Part shown: piece by piece, positions 39,041 through 45,235 of the stretch
How positions within the stretch are numbered: position 1 is the stretch's first letter
Layout of the letters: the number at the start of each line of letters is the position of its first letter
Origin: Stenotrophomonas maltophilia
GTDB lineage: Bacteria; Pseudomonadota; Gammaproteobacteria; Xanthomonadales; Xanthomonadaceae
Length of the DNA: 45,235 nucleotides
Reading direction: 5' to 3'
Assembly (NCBI RefSeq): GCF_013464485.1
Contig: NZ_RAUX01000017.1
Location: 1-45,235 of the forward strand
Notes under the pieces: generated by a model
What the model saw: the letters and a program-made list of their open reading frames with translations, nothing else
Told to the model about the DNA's origin: nothing
Databases searched by the model: none
Position numbers and translations under genes: made by a program

Positions 39041-40153
39041 ATGTCGCAGCGTGAATGGGTGGCCTCCGCCATCCGCAAGATCGAAGCCGATTTCAACCGT
39101 TCCGCCGATACCCACCTGATCCCGTTGGCGCTGCCAGGGTTCGAGGGCATCGACCTGTACCTGAAGGATGAATCGAGCCATCCCACCGGCAGCCTGAAGC
39201 ACCGGCTGGCGCGCTCGCTGTTCCTGTATGCGTTGACCAATGGCTGGTTGCGCGAAGGGCGCCCGGTGATCGAGGCGTCCAGCGGATCGACTGCCGTCTC
39301 CGAAGCCTATTTCGCGCGCCTGCTTGGTTTGCCGTTCATCGCGGTGATCCCGGCCACGACCTCGCCGGAGAAGATCGCGGCGATCGAGTTCCACGGTGGC
39401 CGCTGCCATCTGGTCGAGCGTGCCTGCGACCTCAACTGTGATTCGGAAAAGCTGGCCCGTGAAACCGGCGGCCACTTCATGGACCAGTTCACCTATGCCG
39501 AGCGCGCTACCGACTGGCGTGCCAACAACAACATCGCCGAATCCATCTTCAAGCAGATGGCCGAGGAGCCCAGCCCGGTTCCGGAATGGATCGTGTGCAG
39601 CCCCGGCACCGGCGGCACGGCGGCCACGCTGGGCCGCTATGTCAGCTACCGGCGGCATGACACCCGCATCCTGTGCGCGGACCCGGAAGTGTCGGTGTTC
39701 TTCGATGGCTACAAAGCGGCTGTGGCCGGTGAGCAGGATTGGCGCGGCCTGACCTGCAGCGGTGGCTCGCGCGTGGAAGGCATTGGCCGGCCGCGGGTGG
39801 AGCCGAGCTTCATCCCGACCAGCGTCGATGCGATGGTGAAGGTGCCCGATGCGCTGAGCCTGGCCGCGATGCGCCATGTCAGCCGCCAGCTGGGCCGTCG
39901 CGTCGGTGGCTCCACCGGCACCAACTTCATCGGCGTGCTGCAGGCGGCACAGTGGATGCGCGAGGCCGGTCACCAGGGCAGCATCGTCAGCATTCTGTGC
40001 GACAGCGGCGAGCGTTATGCGCAGAGCTACTATGACCCGGCGTGGTATGCGCGGCAGGGCATCGATGTTGATGGCGCTGATGCACAGCTGGCAGCCGCAG
40101 TGGCTGGGCAGGGGCTGCCGGCATTGCCGTGGTGCAGCCTGGAAGCGCTGTAG
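39041..40153 (+). CDS. PLP-dependent cysteine synthase-family enzyme
   Basis: 370 residues. Fold-type II PLP enzyme. Lys53 in [13 protein letters not shown] is the Schiff-base lysine; GGxxAT-like phosphate loop in [40 protein letters not shown] is the substrate-binding loop. The C-terminal part ([33 protein letters not shown]) matches the group that includes mycobacterial Cds1, a cysteine desulfhydrase, better than CysK itself. Thus it may break down cysteine to pyruvate, ammonia and sulfide. ATG at 39041 fits the family; a TTG three codons upstream is also possible. Divergent from gloA. Confidence 0.88.
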   Translation: MSQREWVASAIRKIEADFNRSADTHLIPLALPGFEGIDLYLKDESSHPTGSLKHRLARSLFLYALTNGWLREGRPVIEASSGSTAVSEAYFARLLGLPFIAVIPATTSPEKIAAIEFHGGRCHLVERACDLNCDSEKLARETGGHFMDQFTYAERATDWRANNNIAESIFKQMAEEPSPVPEWIVCSPGTGGTAATLGRYVSYRRHDTRILCADPEVSVFFDGYKAAVAGEQDWRGLTCSGGSRVEGIGRPRVEPSFIPTSVDAMVKVPDALSLAAMRHVSRQLGRRVGGSTGTNFIGVLQAAQWMREAGHQGSIVSILCDSGERYAQSYYDPAWYARQGIDVDGADAQLAAAVAGQGLPALPWCSLEAL

Positions 40154-40203
40154 GACGGTCGACGTTGTCGCCGGGGAGCAGCGCAGAGGCGTGCGTCGAT
40201 TGG

Positions 40204-40290
40204 GTAGAGTCGACTGTTAGTCGACTGCTCTACGCTCAGGTCGCGAAAATCCCGCGCTGCGCGCGATAGTCGACTAACAGTCGACTCTAC
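40204..40290. repeat. SMAG-type inverted pair
   Basis: A unit headed by GTAG at 40204 and ending CTCTAC at 40233, and an opposite-strand copy at 40268-40290 (CTAC end). Both share arms AGTCGACT with the clusters at 6675 and 21679. They lie between the convergent PLP enzyme and the small unknown gene and may end both transcripts; a CGGTCAC tandem duplication (40291-40304) follows. Confidence 0.8.
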
Positions 40291-40313
40291 CGGTCACCGG
40301 TCACCAGGGCGTC

Positions 40314-40718
40314 TCAATACCCCGCCGCGGTGAACGCATCCAGCACCGCATCGCGCAACGCGTCGGGCAGCGCCTCGATGTCCATTGCGCGGTCGTCCAG
40401 ATGCAGGCTCGGGTCCAGCGTGCTGGCACGGCCCTGGGCCAGTGCCTGCAGCCACAGCAGCACGCAGATCACGAACTCGCGCTCGTGGCCCAGCTGCAGC
40501 TGGCTGGCGCCGCGCTCGACCACTTCGAACGGGTACCACTCCTGGGCATCGTTGAACGTGCCACCCTGCTGCAGCACTGTCTGCAACTGCTGCAGGTGGC
40601 GCGGGGCGTCGTCGCCGGCGTCGCACAGCGCGGCGATCCAGGTCAGTTCGGCCGTACTGGCGGACAGCGCCAGCGACCGTGCCGGTGAGGCGGATGCAAC
40701 TGCAGCCAGACCTTCCAT
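40314..40718 (-). CDS. Small conserved-looking protein of unknown function
   Basis: 134 residues, soluble, no signal or helix for membrane insertion. The start at 40718 (MEGLAAVASASPARSLALSA) has GAGG 8 bases upstream; the frame is open to 40841 but that part overlaps the prlC promoter side. Recognisable parts: TAELTWIAALCDAGDDAPRHLQQLQTVLQQGGTFNDAQEWYPFEVVE and FVICVLLWLQALAQG. The pattern is globular, mostly helical. I do not recognise a family. Divergent from prlC (170 bases between starts). Confidence 0.7.
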   Translation of the reverse strand: MEGLAAVASASPARSLALSASTAELTWIAALCDAGDDAPRHLQQLQTVLQQGGTFNDAQEWYPFEVVERGASQLQLGHEREFVICVLLWLQALAQGRASTLDPSLHLDDRAMDIEALPDALRDAVLDAFTAAGY

Positions 40719-40888
40719 GTGGGGCCTCGTTCGATACCTACCGCTGCGGACTCCCCCGCAGCCAGAGCTTCGGCGCCGAACCGTAAGGCCGACGTGAATG
40801 CCGGGCCGTGCCCCCTTGTCAGCCATGCCTGGCAGCGCCATATCTACCGGGCTGCCCGCCTGCCGGGCCCGTACCCTGGAGACCTGCC

Positions 40889-42919
<2,031 letters not shown>

Positions 42920-42927
42920 ACCGCTCT

Positions 42928-43198
42928 GGTAGGTGCCAACCCTGGTTGGCACGTTCTGGCAGTGGTGCGGACCAAGGTCCGCACCCACCGAAAAGCGGTG
43001 GTGGGGGCAACCCTGCATGACCGCTGTGGTGGGTGCCAACCTTGGTTGGCACTTTCTGGCAGTGGTGCGGACCAAGGTCCGCACCCACCGAAAAGCGGTG
43101 GCGGGGGCAACCCTGCATGACCGCTGTGGTGGGTGCCAACCTTGGTTGGCACTTTCCGACAATGGTGCGGACCAAGGTCCACACCTACCGAAAAGCGG
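42928..43198. repeat. Tandem array of 100-bp units with two REP palindromes each (2.7 copies)
   Basis: Three consecutive units starting at about 42928, 43028 and 43128, period exactly 100 bases, the last one incomplete. Each holds GTGCCAACC-TT-GGTTGGCAC (first copy has CT in the loop) and GTGCGGACC-AA-GGTCCGCAC, then GAAAAGCGGT and GGGGCAACCCTGCATGACCGCTGT. Substitutions are few, and the third copy differs most. It lies between prlC and the converging SDR gene. Confidence 0.95.
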
Positions 43199-43202
43199 TT
43201 CT

Positions 43203-44006
43203 CTATTCGGCGTAGATCATCTTCCGGGTCATGCCGCCGTCGACGATGAAGTCCTGTCCGGTGCTGAAGCCGGACAGCGACGACAACAGGTACACCGCCA
43301 GTGCACCGATGTCCTCGGGTTGGCCGACACGGCCAACTGGGTGCTGGGCATGGTCGATGGTCGAGTAGTCCGGCTCGTGGCGGCGCGAGGGCGCCTGCCA
43401 GGCCGTAGTGCCGATCCAGCCGGGACTGATGCTGTTGACCCGCACTGCCGGTCCGGCGCTGATCGCCAGTGCATGGGTGAAGGCCACCAGCCCGCCCTTG
43501 GCCGCGGCATAGGCTTCGCTGTGGGCTTCCGACTGCCAGGCACGGGTGGAGGCGATGTTGATCACCGCGCCTGCGCCACTGGCGGTCAGTGCCGGCAGCG
43601 CATGCTTGCAGCACAGGAAGGCGCCGTGCAGCGAGGACAGGCGGCGCTGCCACTCATCCCAGTCCATGTCCTGCAGCCGCGTGCCGTGCGGGCCGGCGAT
43701 GCCCGCATTGTTGACCAGCCCGTCGATGCGGCCGAAGCGCTGCAGTGCCACTGCGATGAACGCGCACACGCTGGCTTCGTCGGTGATGTCCAGGTGCTGG
43801 AACGCGGCATCCTCATCGCGCTGCCATTCGTCCAGGCAGGCCCGTCCGGCCGCGTCGTCGAGGTCGCCGATCAGTACGCGTCCACCGGCACCGAGCACGG
43901 CCTGGGCGATGCCACGGCCGATGCCGTTGGCGCCACCGGTCACCAGCACCACCTTGCCTGCCAGCGGCGCGGCCGGCCACGCGGCAATTGGCGGCACGCG
44001 GCTCAT
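43203..44006 (-). CDS. SDR family oxidoreductase
   Basis: 267 residues, classical short-chain dehydrogenase. Dinucleotide motif TGGANGIG (about 24-31), acidic Asp at the end of strand 2 (IGDLDD, suggesting NAD preference), NNAG (about 101), catalytic Ser153, Tyr166 and Lys170 (YAAAK), and VNSISPGWI. The closing SGFSTGQDFIVDGGMTRKM is family-typical. Substrate unknown. Its ATG overlaps the stop of the DUF1415 gene by 4 bases, so they are translated together. Confidence 0.92.
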   Translation of the reverse strand: MSRVPPIAAWPAAPLAGKVVLVTGGANGIGRGIAQAVLGAGGRVLIGDLDDAAGRACLDEWQRDEDAAFQHLDITDEASVCAFIAVALQRFGRIDGLVNNAGIAGPHGTRLQDMDWDEWQRRLSSLHGAFLCCKHALPALTASGAGAVINIASTRAWQSEAHSEAYAAAKGGLVAFTHALAISAGPAVRVNSISPGWIGTTAWQAPSRRHEPDYSTIDHAQHPVGRVGQPEDIGALAVYLLSSLSGFSTGQDFIVDGGMTRKMIYAE

Positions 44007-44569
44007 GACAGGTCTTCGCCGCGCAGGCGGCGATGCCAGCCGTCCACGCCGATGCGGTCCAGGGTCTGGATGTTGCGCTCCACGATCACGTCCGGGTCCG
44101 GATAGACATCCACCGCGCGTGCCACGCTGTCTTCGCGCAGCAGGTGCAGGGTGGGGAAGGGGGCGCGGTTGGTGTAGTTGCTGGCGTCGTCTGCGGCCAC
44201 GCCATCGAACTGGTAGTCCGGGTGGAAGCTGGCCACCTGCAGGATGCCCTGCAGGTCCAGCGCCTCGATCGCTGCGTCGGCGTTGTCGAGGAAGTCGTTG
44301 TAGTCAAGGAAGTCGGTCAGCACCTGCGGATGCACGATCAGCGTCGTGTCGATCTGCTCGGCCGGCGTGTCGCGCAGCAGCACCAGTTCCTCGGCCAGCT
44401 GTTCGACCAGCGCTTCCGGTGTGGTCGCATCGCTGAGCACGAAGCGGACCTGGTCTTTCACGTAGACCGCCTTGGCGAACGGGCACAGGTTCAGGCCGAT
44501 GACGATGCGTTCCAGCCACTGGCGGGTGGCGGCGATCGGATCATCGGTGGGCAGCTGGGAATCGGTCAT
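44003..44569 (-). CDS. DUF1415 family protein
   Basis: 188 residues. Carries ATRQWLERIVIGLNLCPFAKAVYVKDQVRFVLSDA near the N-terminus and ASFHPDYQFDGVAADDASNYTNRAPFPTLHLLREDSVARAV in the second half, the two conserved segments of DUF1415, whose function is unknown. Conserved Cys in LCPFAK and His/Asp in FHPDYQF could be active-site residues. Start at 44569 (MTDSQLPTDD) has no clear Shine-Dalgarno. First gene of a two-gene unit with the SDR. Confidence 0.88.
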   Translation of the reverse strand: MTDSQLPTDDPIAATRQWLERIVIGLNLCPFAKAVYVKDQVRFVLSDATTPEALVEQLAEELVLLRDTPAEQIDTTLIVHPQVLTDFLDYNDFLDNADAAIEALDLQGILQVASFHPDYQFDGVAADDASNYTNRAPFPTLHLLREDSVARAVDVYPDPDVIVERNIQTLDRIGVDGWHRRLRGEDLS

Positions 44570-44646
44570 GGCGGGCACGTCGGCTGGCGGGGGCCGCCAT
44601 TGTAGGCGCGTGACTGGCAACGCGCCGTCGTGCCTGCCGCTGGCAG

Positions 44647-44665
44647 CGCCGGGCCATGCCCGGCG
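44647..44665. repeat. SMAG-like palindrome between yajQ and DUF1415 genes
   Basis: CGCCGGGC-CAT-GCCCGGCG, 8-bp perfect stem with GCAG in place of GTAG in front. It lies 7 bases past the yajQ stop and may end its transcript. Confidence 0.65.
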
Positions 44666-44671
44666 GAAGCC

Positions 44672-45154
44672 TCAGTCGCGGAAATTGTTGAACTGCAGTG
44701 GCAGCTCGAACTTGCCCGCCTTGAGCACGGCGATGGCGTCCTGCAGGTCATCGCGCTTCTTGCCCTGCACGCGCAGCTTGTCACCGTTGATCTGGCTTTC
44801 CACCTTCAGCTTGGCGTCCTTCAGTGCGGCGGCGATCTTCTTGGCGATCTTCTGCTCGATGCCCTGCTTGACGGTGATCTTCTGCCGGGCCTGGGCCAGG
44901 TTGGTCTCGATGTCGCCGAATTCCAGGCTCAGCACGTCGATACCGCGTGCGGCCAGGCGCGCGCGCAGGATGTCGTTCATCTGCTTGAGCTGGAACTCGG
45001 TCGGCGCGGTCTGATTGATGACATCGCCGTCGCGCTCGAACTTGGCGTCCACGCCCTTGAAGTCGAAGCGGGTGGCCAGTTCGCGGTTGGCCTGGTCGAT
45101 GGCGTTGGTCAGCTCGTGGGTGTCGACTTCAGACACGACGTCGAAGGAGGGCAT
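44672..45154 (-). CDS. yajQ: YajQ family cyclic-di-GMP/nucleotide-binding protein
   Basis: 160 residues, usual 160-165. MPSFDVVSEVDTHELTNAIDQANRELATRFDFKG is the family opening; a second ferredoxin-like half follows (ITVKQGIEQKIAKKIAAALKDAKLKVESQINGDKLRVQGKKRDDLQ). In Xanthomonas campestris a YajQ protein binds cyclic di-GMP and controls virulence genes, and S. maltophilia has a counterpart. The start 45154 has GGAG about 10 bases upstream. TAGAAT -10 at 45186-45191. Single gene. Confidence 0.95.
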   Translation of the reverse strand: MPSFDVVSEVDTHELTNAIDQANRELATRFDFKGVDAKFERDGDVINQTAPTEFQLKQMNDILRARLAARGIDVLSLEFGDIETNLAQARQKITVKQGIEQKIAKKIAAALKDAKLKVESQINGDKLRVQGKKRDDLQDAIAVLKAGKFELPLQFNNFRD

Positions 45155-45185
45155 GGGCGAGGCTCCGCAGGTTTCAGTGACGGCC

Positions 45186-45191
45186 ATTCTA
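45186..45191 (-). promoter_or_regulatory. -10 element TAGAAT of yajQ
   Basis: On the minus strand TAGAAT lies 31 bases before the yajQ start, the same hexamer and distance as at glmU and glmS. Confidence 0.5.
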
Positions 45192-45217
45192 TCGCGAGGG
45201 CCGCTTACCCGCCCTCT

Positions 45218-45235
45218 GTAGAGCCGAGCCCACGC
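45218..45235. repeat. SMAG-type palindrome truncated by window end
   Basis: GTAGAGCCGAGCCCACGC is identical to the first 18 bases of the unit at 3513-3530, and ends at the window edge. Confidence 0.8.

Noticed and set aside
42928-43198. CRISPR array
   Set aside because: Units are 100 bp with almost identical content throughout; there are no unique spacers and no cas genes.
42933-44105. 390-codon plus-strand frame with repeated MPTLVGTF segments
   Set aside because: Begins in the tandem REP array and continues as the antisense of the SDR gene; the protein repeat reflects the DNA repeat.

Overview
This is a chromosomal segment of a gammaproteobacterium of the Xanthomonadaceae, almost certainly a Stenotrophomonas of the S. 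maltophilia complex. The inference rests on high GC, a dense scatter of short GTAG-headed palindromes of the SMAG type known from S. maltophilia, the xanthomonad pyruvate dehydrogenase layout (E2 with two lipoyl domains followed by a lipoyl-E3 fusion), and the order atp operon - glmU - glmS. It carries 43 protein genes and no tRNA, rRNA, CRISPR, prophage or IS transposase that I can see. Nearly all genes look intact; most are housekeeping.

Layout. 1-7.4 kb: a DUF481 outer membrane protein, a lipoprotein, a WYL regulator followed closely by an orphan MetQ lipoprotein, the glpD-glpK glycerol operon and an OmpW porin. 7.6-14 kb: a UDG-superfamily glycosylase, aceF and lpdA (E2 and E3 of pyruvate dehydrogenase; E1 is not here), an accessory membrane protein of lower GC, and an outer membrane barrel. 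14.4-21.6 kb: the complete F1Fo ATP synthase operon atpI-B-E-F-H-A-G-D-C with a clear sigma-70 promoter, internal hairpins and a terminator. 21.6-24.4 kb: repeats, a GtrA-like protein, glmU and an overlapping GNAT gene. 24.6-32.4 kb: a seven-gene minus-strand operon (adaptor, ABC ATPase, two MacB-like permeases, PDZ protein, NtrC-type regulator, histidine kinase). 32.6-45.2 kb: glmS, a DUF2846 lipoprotein, a CBS protein, a 564-residue protein of unknown function, two VOC proteins (one is gloA), a PLP enzyme of the cysteine synthase fold, a small unknown protein, prlC, an SDR, a DUF1415 protein and yajQ.

The most interesting system is the operon at 24576-32380. Just upstream of its first gene is a near-consensus sigma-54 promoter (TTGGCACG-N4-GTGCT, GG and GC exactly 10 bases apart), and 60-130 bp further upstream is an array of GTGTCCG/CGGACAC sites with a perfect 14-bp palindrome. 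The last two genes encode a sigma-54 activator (GAYTGA motif) and a kinase with two membrane helices separated by only a few periplasmic residues, the architecture of intramembrane-sensing kinases. I infer a self-contained, autoregulated sensing-and-efflux module, comparable in logic to the Bce-type peptide-detoxification modules of Firmicutes but built from sigma-54 parts and MacB-type permeases. The putative activator sites also overlap the promoter region of the divergent glmS gene.

Secondary points of interest are the unknown protein at 36120-37814 with a possible PD-(D/E)xK nuclease core, a 26-bp-stem inverted repeat wedged between two VOC genes, exactly 100-bp tandem REP repeats downstream of prlC, and SMAG-like hairpins inside the atp operon.
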